The notes under the pieces are model-generated. The model did no database searches. It was given only the letters and a program-made list of their open reading frames with translations, and had not been told where the DNA came from. The position numbers and the translations under genes are program-made. Positions 27,841-35,279 of a DNA stretch of 64,000 nt are shown piece by piece (within the stretch, counting starts at the first letter, position 1; the number at the start of each line of letters is the position of its first letter). The DNA is from Thiohalobacter sp. IOR34 (GTDB lineage: Bacteria > Pseudomonadota > Gammaproteobacteria > Thiohalobacterales > Thiohalobacteraceae): positions 407,438 to 471,437 of the forward strand of contig NZ_CP128988.1 of assembly GCF_030406045.1 (NCBI RefSeq), read 5' to 3'.

Positions 27841-28589
27841 GGCTGCAGACCCTCGGCCGCGGCGGCATCGAGCAGCCACTGGACCTCGCCGCCGGGGCGG
27901 ATGGCGGCCACCGGTAACGCAGGGGCGCCCGTTTCCGGCTCCCGGAACAGACGGTGCACGATGGGTGCCTTGTCGCTGCCGGCGACCAGGAACAGCAGGC
28001 CACGCGCCGCTTCCAGCACCGGGTAGGTGAGGGTCAGGCGCCAGCTCTGCAGCCGTTCCACGTACACCGGCGCCACCAGGCGCTGGCGTTCCTCCAGTAC
28101 CGGGGTGCCCGGGAAGAGTGAGGCGGTGTGGCCGTCGGGTCCCACGCCGAGCAGGGCCAGATCGAGGCGCGGCAGGCCGTCTTCCCGGGGCAGGCAGCGG
28201 TTCAGCAGTTCGGCGTAGCTGGCGGCATCCGTCTCGATCCGTTCCGGCCGGGCTCGCATGGGGTGGATCTGTTCCCGGGGGATGGGGACCCGTGACAGCA
28301 GGGCCTCTTCGGCCATCCGGTAGTTGCTGTCCGCATGGTCGGGGGGCACGGCGCGCTCGTCGCCGAAATAGACGTGGATGTGGCTCCAGTCGATGGCCTC
28401 GGCAAAGGGGGACTCGGCCAGCCGTCGGTAGAGACGCCGCGGCGTGCTGCCGCCGGCGAGGGCGATGTGGAAGGCGCCGCGGGCGCGGATCGCCGCCCGC
28501 GCCGCCTCGTCGATCCGCCGGGCGGCGGCCTCCGCCAGCGCCTCCGGCGAGGGCAGGACGCTGACCTGACGGGGGTCGGTGATGTGCAT
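27837..28589 (-). CDS. pgl: 6-phosphogluconolactonase
   Basis: 250 residues from the ATG whose first base is 28589, which has GGAG nine bases upstream; an in-frame ATG five codons earlier (28604) is the alternative. DevB/NagB-type fold with IALAGGSTPRRLYRRL, VYFGDERAVPPDHADSNYRM and LLGVGPDGHTASLFPG. It hydrolyses 6-phosphogluconolactone in the oxidative pentose phosphate or Entner-Doudoroff route. The neighbouring dehydrogenase (zwf) is not in the window. The open frame extends 88 codons further upstream into element A, which is not coding. Confidence 0.93.
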   Translation of the reverse strand: MHITDPRQVSVLPSPEALAEAAARRIDEAARAAIRARGAFHIALAGGSTPRRLYRRLAESPFAEAIDWSHIHVYFGDERAVPPDHADSNYRMAEEALLSRVPIPREQIHPMRARPERIETDAASYAELLNRCLPREDGLPRLDLALLGVGPDGHTASLFPGTPVLEERQRLVAPVYVERLQSWRLTLTYPVLEAARGLLFLVAGSDKAPIVHRLFREPETGAPALPVAAIRPGGEVQWLLDAAAAEGLQP

Positions 28590-28705
28590 CCTGGAGGTCT
28601 CCATTGTCTGGTCGGGCCTGCAAGAGACAAGTGTTGCACAAAGCCGCGGGGCTGGAAATGCACCGCGGAGCCGGCGGCTGCAGCAGGGGGGCTGGCGCAG
28701 TACAC

Positions 28706-28994
28706 TATTAACCCGGCAACTAACATATGCCGTGTTCAGCCGTCGTGTGCCTGCCTGCGGCAAGGCATCGAAACGCCGCTGTAGCATGCCTACGGCAAGG
28801 TTCGATAACGCCGTCCGCAGGCAGGCACACGGCGGCCGAACCCATTGAATCATGGAATGACCGGGGCTTCAGGCCTGTCCCGGTCCGGCGTTCCGGCCCT
28901 TGACAAGGAGACCGACCCTTGCCGGCGGGCCGCGCCTTGTCCCGGAACAGGCCTGAAGCCCTGAACACGGCATATGTTAGTTGCCGGGTTAATA
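28706..28994. mobile_element. Element A: 289-bp TA-flanked cruciform element with 34-bp perfect terminal inverted repeats
   Basis: Bases 28706-28739 (beginning TATTAACCCGGCAACTAACA) and 28961-28994 are perfect inverse complements. Between them are two hairpin arms. Arm 1 pairs 28745-28760 (GTGTGCCTGCCTGCGG) with 28815-28830. Arm 2 pairs 28865-28878 (GGCTTCAGGCCTGT) with 28947-28960. The loop of arm 1 holds two CAAGG...CGA-AACGCCG near-repeats. The predicted fold is a three-way junction. No coding capacity. It lies between the divergent pgl gene and the 70-residue ORF at 29026, and occupies most of the 436-base gap. Confidence 0.85.
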
Positions 28995-29025
28995 GCCATC
29001 ACGAAACCCGCAAAGGAGATACTCC

Positions 29026-29238
29026 ATGTTCCTGAAACATGTACCGACCGGCGACCTGGTCGAGGTGCTCGACCTGGATGCCCTGTTCGATCCCTGCAAG
29101 GAGGCGGTGAGCGGTCGCTTCCACGCCGGCGAGGAGTTGCAGGACAGCAGCCGCTTTGCCAAGTCGGAACTGGCGTTCCCCTCCGGCGAGGCCTTGCCGG
29201 CCTGCTGGATCGACGTCGACTACAAGGCGCACGGCTGA
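29026..29238 (+). CDS. Small conserved protein of unknown function (70 residues)
   Basis: Starts MFLKHVPTGDLVEVLDLDAL after a very strong AAAGGAGA ribosome-binding site. Acidic, single-domain, with the segment GRFHAGEELQDSSRFAKSELAFPSGEAL (split as GRFHAGEELQD and FAKSELAFPSGEAL). I recognise this as a widespread gammaproteobacterial small protein, sometimes labelled acetyltransferase although too short to be one; no function is known to me. It begins 31 bases after element A, so its promoter must lie inside or overlap the element. Confidence 0.8.
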   Translation: MFLKHVPTGDLVEVLDLDALFDPCKEAVSGRFHAGEELQDSSRFAKSELAFPSGEALPACWIDVDYKAHG

Positions 29239-29303
29239 TACCCCAGATCACCGCCGTGTGACGGCGTTCTCGGTAACTATCAGCAGCTTGGCGCAGGATG
29301 GAC

Positions 29304-29330
29304 TCAAGTTTCCGGTATTGGGCCCGATCC
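29304..29330 (+). promoter_or_regulatory. Possible sigma-28 (FliA-type) promoter
   Basis: TCAAGTTT, an 11-base spacer and CCCGATCC resemble the FliA consensus TAAAGTTT-N11-GCCGATAA in both half-sites and spacing. It lies 54 bases upstream of the secreted-protein gene at 29384. Weak -10 match, so tentative. Confidence 0.35.
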
Positions 29331-29383
29331 TTGCAATCATCGGGACCAAAGGGCCGATGCCTGAGCCAAGAGAGGATAGTCCG

Positions 29384-29800
29384 ATGCGTCACCATCATTT
29401 CCGCAGGCTGGATCCCCTGCTGTTGCTGGCCGTGCTGGTCGGGGTGGGTGTGGTGCTCACCACCTCGGTGCATGCCGCGGCGCCGGGGGATGCAGAGACC
29501 GAGCAGGCGCTGCGCCTGGGCGGTGCCCGTCTGGCCCTGCAGCCCGTCCAGGGGCTGGCCGAACAGCTCGACATCCAGTGGTTGAACCAGGCCGTGACCC
29601 GGCCGGAGCTGGAACGCCTGGTGCGGGGCGGGCAGCTCGATCTGGGGCAGCCTTTCGGTCGCAAGGGCGTGCAGATGGGGCTCAGCTGGTCGGAACCGGC
29701 CGAGGTGCGTCGCCAGCGGCGTGTGCTGGATGCGGTCGGTACCGGTGCCATCCCCGAGCAGGCCTCGGGCCTGTATTTCTCGATCAGCCGTCGCTGGTAG
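29384..29800 (+). CDS. Hypothetical secreted protein
   Basis: 138 residues from the ATG at 29384 with AGAGAGG upstream. N-terminal signal peptide or anchor (LLLLAVLVGVGVVLTTSVHA, likely cleaved after AHA-like VHAAA). The mature part is about 100 residues with no cysteine and an ERLVRGGQLDLGQPFG segment. No family recognised. A FliA-like promoter lies upstream. Immediately after the stop is a TCAGAAG heptamer array. Confidence 0.7.
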   Translation: MRHHHFRRLDPLLLLAVLVGVGVVLTTSVHAAAPGDAETEQALRLGGARLALQPVQGLAEQLDIQWLNQAVTRPELERLVRGGQLDLGQPFGRKGVQMGLSWSEPAEVRRQRRVLDAVGTGAIPEQASGLYFSISRRW

Positions 29801-29806
29801 TTTCTG

Positions 29807-29838
29807 GAAGTCAGAAGTCAGAAGTCAGAAGTCAGAAG
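29807..29838 (+). repeat. TCAGAAG heptamer array
   Basis: GAAG followed by four perfect TCAGAAG units, between the convergent secreted-protein gene and uspA. It is related to the TTAGAAG units at 8247-8264. The following bases (GCGCTAGCCGCTAGCCGCGG) contain a CTAGCCG doublet that includes the uspA stop. Confidence 0.85.
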
Positions 29839-29847
29839 CGCTAGCCG

Positions 29848-30288
29848 CTAGCCGCGGATGCGCACCGCCAGCACGTCGCAGGGCGCGCCGTGCAGGATGC
29901 CGTTGGCCGTCGACCCCAGCAGCCGGCCGATGCCATGGCGGCCATGGCTGCCGATCACGATCAGATCGATGGCCTCCTCGCTGGCGATACGCAGGATCTC
30001 ATGGCGGGTGGGGCCGATCTCCACCCGGCGCTCGATGTCCTGGATCCCCTCCAGCTCGGCGGCGATGGCCTCCAGCCGTGCCTCAGCTACCTCGACCAGC
30101 TGCCTCTCCAGTTCCACGTCGCTGGGCAGCACCAGCTCGTCGGCCAGTTCCATGGGCAGGAATTCGACGACATGCACCAGGGTCAGGCGGGCGGCGTTCT
30201 GGCGGGCCAGTGCACCGGCCCGCTCGGTGACCTGGCGGTGGTCCGGCATGAAGTCGACGGCGGCCAGAATGTGGGTGTAATCGGACAT
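29848..30288 (-). CDS. Universal stress protein, UspA family
   Basis: 146-residue single Usp domain. The N-terminal strand YTHILAAVDFMPDH and the C-terminal nucleotide-binding motif IGSHGRHGIGRLLGSTANGI (G-2x-G-9x-G-S/T) indicate an ATP-binding member. Cytosolic, normally stress- or starvation-induced; the specific role is unknown. It ends 47 bases from a convergent secreted-protein gene. Confidence 0.93.
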   Translation of the reverse strand: MSDYTHILAAVDFMPDHRQVTERAGALARQNAARLTLVHVVEFLPMELADELVLPSDVELERQLVEVAEARLEAIAAELEGIQDIERRVEIGPTRHEILRIASEEAIDLIVIGSHGRHGIGRLLGSTANGILHGAPCDVLAVRIRG

Positions 30289-30336
30289 GGATGGCTCCCG
30301 GGTTAGCCGGGAGTATAGCAGCCGGCGGCAAGACGC

Positions 30337-30498
30337 TCAGTAGCTGTTGCGGCGGCCGACGTCCTGCACGAATTCGGTGTCGGAGAAGGGGTCGCTGGGG
30401 GCGAACTTGATGGCCAGGGCGAAGATGGCCACGACCAGGCCGATACCGGCGAGGGCCATGAGGCTGTCGATCAGTCGCTGTCTGCTGCGCTTGTTCAT
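30337..30498 (-). CDS. Small single-pass membrane protein
   Basis: 53 residues from the ATG whose first base is 30498 (MNKRSRQRLIDSLMALAG). A basic N terminus, one hydrophobic helix (LMALAGIGLVVAIFALAIKF) and a short acidic C-terminal tail. No family recognised. It follows ksgA on the same strand, separated by a perfect hairpin at 30532-30558. A longer in-frame version overlapping ksgA is rejected as non-family, low-complexity sequence. Confidence 0.6.
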   Translation of the reverse strand: MNKRSRQRLIDSLMALAGIGLVVAIFALAIKFAPSDPFSDTEFVQDVGRRNSY

Positions 30499-30531
30499 GA
30501 ACGCTCGTCTGTTCGTGTCACATGGGCGGCG

Positions 30532-30558
30532 CCGGTTCAGGGCCGAGGCCTGAACCGG
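30532..30558. other. Perfect 10-bp hairpin downstream of ksgA
   Basis: CCGGTTCAGG, a 7-base loop and CCTGAACCGG. It lies 54 bases after the ksgA stop on the minus strand. No T-run follows on either strand, so it is not a standard intrinsic terminator; it may be an attenuator, an mRNA 3'-end stabiliser or a small repeat. Confidence 0.5.
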
Positions 30559-30611
30559 GCCGTGTTGCTCTATGAGCTGTTTCGGCCCCGCAGGACGATC
30601 CTTGAACCGCC

Positions 30612-31391
30612 TCAGTGGCCGGCGGCCCGGTTGGCGAGGGTGGCGAAGGCCGCCAGATCGAGCTGTTCGGCCCGCACCTGGGGGTCGATGCCGCAACTGC
30701 GGATAGCGTCCTCGTCGAGCAGCCCGCGCAGGGTGTTGCGCAGGGTCTTGCGGCGCTGGGCGAAGGCCTGTTGCACCAGACGGGCAAACAGCGCCTCGTC
30801 CGGGACTTCGACCGGCGGCTGCGCGTGCGGGACCAGCCGCACGAAGGCCGAGTCCACCTTGGGCGGGGGGCGGAAGGCGCCGGGGCCGATGAGGAACAGT
30901 GGCGTCACCGCACAGCGGTACTGGATCATCACCGACAGCCGACCGTAGGCCGGGGTGCCTGGGGCGGCCGCCATGCGCTCCACCACCTCCTTCTGCAGCA
31001 TGAAGTGCATGTCTTCAAGGCAGCGGGCCTGCTCCAGCAGATGGAACAGCAGGGGGGTGGAGATGTTGTAGGGCAGGTTGCCGACCAGACGCAGCCGCCG
31101 TCCCCCCGCGAGGGCGCAGAAGTCGGTGCGCAGGGCATCCTGGTTGTGCACGCTCAGCTCGCCACGGCCGCGGGCCCGTTCCGCCAGCGGGCCGACCAGG
31201 TCGCGGTCCAGCTCGACCACCTGCAGCCGACCGCAGGCCTCCAGCAGGGGCAGGGTGATGGCCCCCTCGCCGGGGCCGATCTCCAGCAGCGTCTCGCCGG
31301 GTTGCGGATTCACCGCCTCGACGATGCGCCGGATGATCTCCGGGTCGTGCAGGAAGTTCTGGCCGAAGCGCTTGCGGGGGCGGTGGCTCAT
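30612..31391 (-). CDS. ksgA: 16S rRNA dimethyladenosine transferase
   Basis: 259 residues. It dimethylates two adjacent adenosines in helix 45 of 16S rRNA. SAM-binding LEIGPGEGAITLPLLE and the catalytic NLPYNISTPLLFHL are intact, and the N terminus RKRFGQNFLHDPEII is the family start. The ATG overlaps the surA stop by one base (TGATG), so translation is coupled. In many gammaproteobacteria pdxA sits between surA and ksgA and apaG-apaH follow; here both are absent from those positions. Confidence 0.97.
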   Translation of the reverse strand: MSHRPRKRFGQNFLHDPEIIRRIVEAVNPQPGETLLEIGPGEGAITLPLLEACGRLQVVELDRDLVGPLAERARGRGELSVHNQDALRTDFCALAGGRRLRLVGNLPYNISTPLLFHLLEQARCLEDMHFMLQKEVVERMAAAPGTPAYGRLSVMIQYRCAVTPLFLIGPGAFRPPPKVDSAFVRLVPHAQPPVEVPDEALFARLVQQAFAQRRKTLRNTLRGLLDEDAIRSCGIDPQVRAEQLDLAAFATLANRAAGH

Positions 31392-32683
31392 CAGCCCGTG
31401 CTATCGCGATACTCCACGTAGGCCTCGTCGCGCAGCCGCCGCAGCCACAGCTGCAGCTCCTCTTCCGTCTTGCGCTTGCGGATGATCTCGCGGGCCCGGG
31501 CGCGGCGCAGGTCGGCGGTGCTGTCATGGCTGCGCCGTTCCAGCACCTGGATCAGGTGCCAGCCATAGCGGGTCTTGATCGGTTCGCTGATCTCCCCGGG
31601 CTGCAGCTTGCGCATGGCCTCCTCGAAGCGCGGTACCAGCTCGCCGGGGCCGACCCAGCCGAGATCGCCACCCTTGGCGGCCGAGACCTTGTCCTGGGAA
31701 TGTGAACGGCACAGGGTGTCGAAGTCGTCACCGTTCTCGATGCGCTCCTTGAGCTGTTCCAGGCGTTGGCGTACCTCGGCCTCGGAATGCATCGCATCCG
31801 GGCGCAGCAGGATATGGCGGACATGCGTCTGGGTGATCACCCGGCGGTCGTCACCGCGTACCTCGATCAGCTTGATGATATGGAAACCGCTGGAGCTGCG
31901 GATCAGGTCGCTGACCTCGCCCGGCTTCATGTCCCGGATCCGGTCGGCGAACAGGCTCGGCAGCTGGGAGGGCTTGCGCCAACCCAGGTCGCCACCCTCC
32001 AGGGCGCGCTGGCCATTGGAGTAGGCCACCGCCAGCTTGGCGAAGTCGGCGCCCTGGCGCAGCTTCCGCAGCACCGACTCGGCCCGCTGGCGGACCTCGC
32101 GCAGCTGGTCCGGCGAGGCGGCCTCGGGGCTGGCGATAAGGATGTGGGCGATGTGGTATTGGCGGCTCTGGTCACCCCAGGCGGCTTCATTGGCGAGCAG
32201 GTTGTCGACCTCCTGCTCGGAGACGTTGACCCGGTTGCCGATCAGCTGCTGGCGCAACCGGCTGATCCGCAACTGGTTGCGCAGTGCCTCGCGGAAGGCG
32301 GCATAGGACTGGCCGTCTTCCTCCAGCACCCGGCGGAATTCGTCCAGGGTCATGCCATTGCTGCGCGCGATGTTGCGCAGGCTGGCGTTCAATGCCTCGT
32401 CGTCGATCTTGATGTTGCTGCGTTCGGCGAGCTGCAGTTGCAGCTTGTCCAGGATCAGACGCTCCAGCACCTGCTTGCGCAGCTGGTCCTCGGGGGGCAG
32501 CTGGGTGGCGCGTTCGCGCAACTGTTCACGCACCAGCTCGAGCTTGTGCTGCAGTTCGCTCTCCAGCACCACGTCGTCGTTGACCACGGCAACGATACGG
32601 TTGAGCGGCTGCACGGCCGCCTGGGCCAGGCCGGCGAGGAGCAGCAGGGCGAGGAGGAGCGGAGAAAGAAGATGTCTGTTCAT
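31391..32683 (-). CDS. surA: Periplasmic chaperone / peptidyl-prolyl isomerase SurA
   Basis: 430 residues, matching E. coli (428). Signal peptide (LLSPLLLALLLLAGLAQA), an N-terminal chaperone domain (NRIVAVVNDDVVLESELQ) and two parvulin domains (about residues 175-275 and 285-385), each with the GGDLGW motif, then a C-terminal helix. SurA escorts unfolded outer-membrane proteins such as LptD to the BAM complex; its gene follows lptD by 8 bases on the same strand, consistent with co-regulation. Confidence 0.97.
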   Translation of the reverse strand: MNRHLLSPLLLALLLLAGLAQAAVQPLNRIVAVVNDDVVLESELQHKLELVREQLRERATQLPPEDQLRKQVLERLILDKLQLQLAERSNIKIDDEALNASLRNIARSNGMTLDEFRRVLEEDGQSYAAFREALRNQLRISRLRQQLIGNRVNVSEQEVDNLLANEAAWGDQSRQYHIAHILIASPEAASPDQLREVRQRAESVLRKLRQGADFAKLAVAYSNGQRALEGGDLGWRKPSQLPSLFADRIRDMKPGEVSDLIRSSSGFHIIKLIEVRGDDRRVITQTHVRHILLRPDAMHSEAEVRQRLEQLKERIENGDDFDTLCRSHSQDKVSAAKGGDLGWVGPGELVPRFEEAMRKLQPGEISEPIKTRYGWHLIQVLERRSHDSTADLRRARAREIIRKRKTEEELQLWLRRLRDEAYVEYRDSTG

Positions 32684-32691
32684 GCGATGCT

Positions 32692-35100
32692 TCAGGGATA
32701 GGTCCGGTAACCAAGGATATCATTTTGCAGCAGTTCGGAGATCGGGTCGCCGAAACTGGTCAGCCCCTTGAGCTCCAGTTGCAGCAGCAGGCTGTTGTTG
32801 CGCCGGCCCTGGGTGTCGTTGATGTAGCTGCGGCCGAGGATGCGGAACACCCAGCAGCAGCTCTCGTATTCCAGGCCACCCAATCCTGTCAGTAAGAGTC
32901 GGTCGGGCAGGGAATAGTTCCAGCGGGCGACCAGGTGCCAGCGCGGAGTCAGGTGCCAGAAGGCCGAGGCGTCGACCTGCTCCAGACGGTCGCGGCGGTA
33001 GCGATAGGTCAGGTTGAGGCTGTGCCGGGCATCGGGCTGGTAGCGCAGGCGCAGGCTGCCGCGTTCGTTGCGCGTGCTGCGCGGGTCCCACTGCAGGCCG
33101 CTGCTCAGCGTCCAGCCGCCCTGCAGGGCGAGGTCGAGCAGCGCCACCAGCTTGGAGTTGCTGCGTTGTTCCACCGGATCGCCGCTGCGCAGGATCACCT
33201 CGCGGTCGCGGAAATAGAAGATCTCGCCCAGGCTGAGGCGCAGTAGCTGACGGCCGCTGGCCGGGTCCAGCAGCCGGCTGCTCAGGGCCAGGGTGAGCTG
33301 GTTGGCGTCGCCCTGGCGGTCGGCGCCGCTGAAGCGGTTGCTGGCGAACAGCTGCTGGTAGCTGAAATCGCGCAGCCCGGTGTCGAACAGCGGCAGGTCG
33401 AGCTGGTCGCGTTTCGGCACGAACAGGTAGAAGGCGCGTGGTTCCAGGGTCTGCAGCAGCGAGTGGCCGAACCAGCGGCTGTCGCGTTCCAGGAACAGGC
33501 CGCCATCCAGGCTGGCGATGGGCAGGGTCCGGCTGGGGCTGTCGGGATCGCCGGGGGCGGTGTTCTGCAGGCTGTAGCGGGTGTGGCGCAGCGCCAGCCT
33601 GGGGGTCAGGTACCAGGCCGCGTCGCCGAGCGGCAGGGCAGCCTCGGGGCGCAGGTCGAAGCGAGTGCCGGTGACGGCGGCGTCCTTGTCGAAGCGCACG
33701 GCCTCGGCGTCCAGGCGCAGCTCCAGGCCATAGGGGCGGCTGGCCGGCTGGCCGCGGAACAGGATCTGCGGCAACCGCTTGTAGGGGCGGTTGCTGGCGG
33801 CGATGGTGCGGTCGACGGTCTGGAAGTCCTCCAGCCGCCCGGTGAGGTTCCAGCCCCGGGCGCTGTAGCTGAGCTCGCCGACGCGCCGGATGTGGGTGGT
33901 GGCGGACAGTCCCAGGTTGTCGCCGAGATCCTCGAAATACTCGGCGTCGGAGACGTTCTTGAAATCGAGCTTGATACCGATCTGCCGCGTCGGCCGGCCG
34001 CTGTGGCGCAACGAGAACAGGCTGCGGGTCTGGTTGCCGAAGGCCTTGTCGGAGGGCAGGTACTCGAGGTCCAGCCGGCCCTCGCCATGACGCTGCAGAT
34101 AGCGGTATTCGCCGCGCAGCTGTACCCCGCGGTCGCTGAGCAGACGCGGGGTGATGGTGGCATCGCGGTTGGGGGCGATGTTCCAGTAATAGGGCAGGCG
34201 GACGTCGGCGCCGGACTCGTCCGAGCGGCCCCAGCTGGGGACCAGGAAACCGGACTTGCGCCGGTCGTCGAGCGGAAAGCTCATGAAGGGGGTGTAGAAG
34301 ACCGGGATCTCGGCGAGCTCCAGGATCACGTGCCTGGCGCGACCCACCCCCTTCGCCTCGTCCAGCTTCACCTCCCGGGCCTTCAGCCGCCAGGCCTCGG
34401 CGCCTTCGTCGCAGGTGGTGTAGGTGGCCTGTTCGAAGCGTTTCCGGGTGCGGCTGTCCTGGTAGGCGATGCGTGCGCTGCCGCGTGCATAGCGGCTGAA
34501 CAGGTCGTAGCGCACGTCCTCGATCTCGCCCCGGTCCTCGTCCAGCAGCAGATGGGCACGGCTGCCCTCGATGCGCAGGCCGGGTTCCTCCAGCAGCACA
34601 TGGCCCTCGGCGTCGGCGGTGCCCGCGGCCTCGTCGTAGCGCAGCCGGTCGGCGCGCAGCCGCTGGCCGCTGCGTTCGATGCGGGCATCGCCGCTGAGCA
34701 GGTAGCGGGTGCCCTGCTCGATCCGTGCCTGCCTGGCATCGAGGCGCGTCTCCACCTGCTCCGGCCCGGGCAGCGGGGCGCTGAGCCCAGGGCGGCGGCG
34801 GCACAGGAGCTGGCGCTGGCTGGGCAGGGAAGGGGTGGCCACAGTGGGGGATGCCTGGACCAGGGGGCGGGCAGCCGCCTGGGTGCCGGCGGGCGGGGTC
34901 CTGGCCGGGGTGGTTGCCGCGGCGGCTGCCGGCGCAGCCGTGCGCGCGGCGGGGGCCGCGGCAGGTGTCTCGCCGGCCGGTAGGCAGCGCCAACGGCCGG
35001 TAGCGTCGGTCTGACACTGCCAGGCCGGTGCCGGGTCTGCGGCGAGGGCGGGCAGGGCCACCAGGGCCAGCCACAGGGGAAGGGATCTGCTTGTCGTCAC
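32692..35100 (-). CDS. lptD: LPS-assembly outer-membrane protein LptD
   Basis: 802 residues from the GTG whose first base is 35100, giving a clean signal peptide (LPLWLALVALPALA). An upstream in-frame ATG (35253) would bury that peptide. After a Pro/Ala-rich linker (residues 40-100) comes the OstA/LptA-like periplasmic domain (YLLSGDARIERSGQRLRAD), then a large beta-barrel. Cys pairs typical for LptD disulfides are present, including the C-terminal ESCCW. It inserts LPS into the outer membrane with LptE. First gene of lptD-surA-ksgA; divergent from an RND operon across 179 bases. Confidence 0.96.
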   Translation of the reverse strand: MTTSRSLPLWLALVALPALAADPAPAWQCQTDATGRWRCLPAGETPAAAPAARTAAPAAAAATTPARTPPAGTQAAARPLVQASPTVATPSLPSQRQLLCRRRPGLSAPLPGPEQVETRLDARQARIEQGTRYLLSGDARIERSGQRLRADRLRYDEAAGTADAEGHVLLEEPGLRIEGSRAHLLLDEDRGEIEDVRYDLFSRYARGSARIAYQDSRTRKRFEQATYTTCDEGAEAWRLKAREVKLDEAKGVGRARHVILELAEIPVFYTPFMSFPLDDRRKSGFLVPSWGRSDESGADVRLPYYWNIAPNRDATITPRLLSDRGVQLRGEYRYLQRHGEGRLDLEYLPSDKAFGNQTRSLFSLRHSGRPTRQIGIKLDFKNVSDAEYFEDLGDNLGLSATTHIRRVGELSYSARGWNLTGRLEDFQTVDRTIAASNRPYKRLPQILFRGQPASRPYGLELRLDAEAVRFDKDAAVTGTRFDLRPEAALPLGDAAWYLTPRLALRHTRYSLQNTAPGDPDSPSRTLPIASLDGGLFLERDSRWFGHSLLQTLEPRAFYLFVPKRDQLDLPLFDTGLRDFSYQQLFASNRFSGADRQGDANQLTLALSSRLLDPASGRQLLRLSLGEIFYFRDREVILRSGDPVEQRSNSKLVALLDLALQGGWTLSSGLQWDPRSTRNERGSLRLRYQPDARHSLNLTYRYRRDRLEQVDASAFWHLTPRWHLVARWNYSLPDRLLLTGLGGLEYESCCWVFRILGRSYINDTQGRRNNSLLLQLELKGLTSFGDPISELLQNDILGYRTYP

Positions 35101-35279
35101 GCGTTCTCTGGCCGGCCCCGGTGCAGTCGTCACCGGACCTGTCCGTGTTGTTCTGGCTGGATCGACCGGCTGGCATCGACCCCGCTCCGGAGCCGGCCGT
35201 TTCCCGGACCAAGGCGCCGCCAGACGCCTGGCGGGCGCCCCGTAAAATCGCATAGAATGGCTTTCCCTTCAATCATTTC

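Noticed and set aside
26830-28641. Single 603-residue frame that could be read as a fusion ending in glucokinase
   Set aside because: Its first half is an out-of-frame reading of pgl, and the Glk domain starts exactly at a TTG overlapping the pgl stop.
35101-35253. Upstream ATG start for lptD
   Set aside because: It would place about 50 charged residues before a clear signal peptide that begins at the GTG at 35100.
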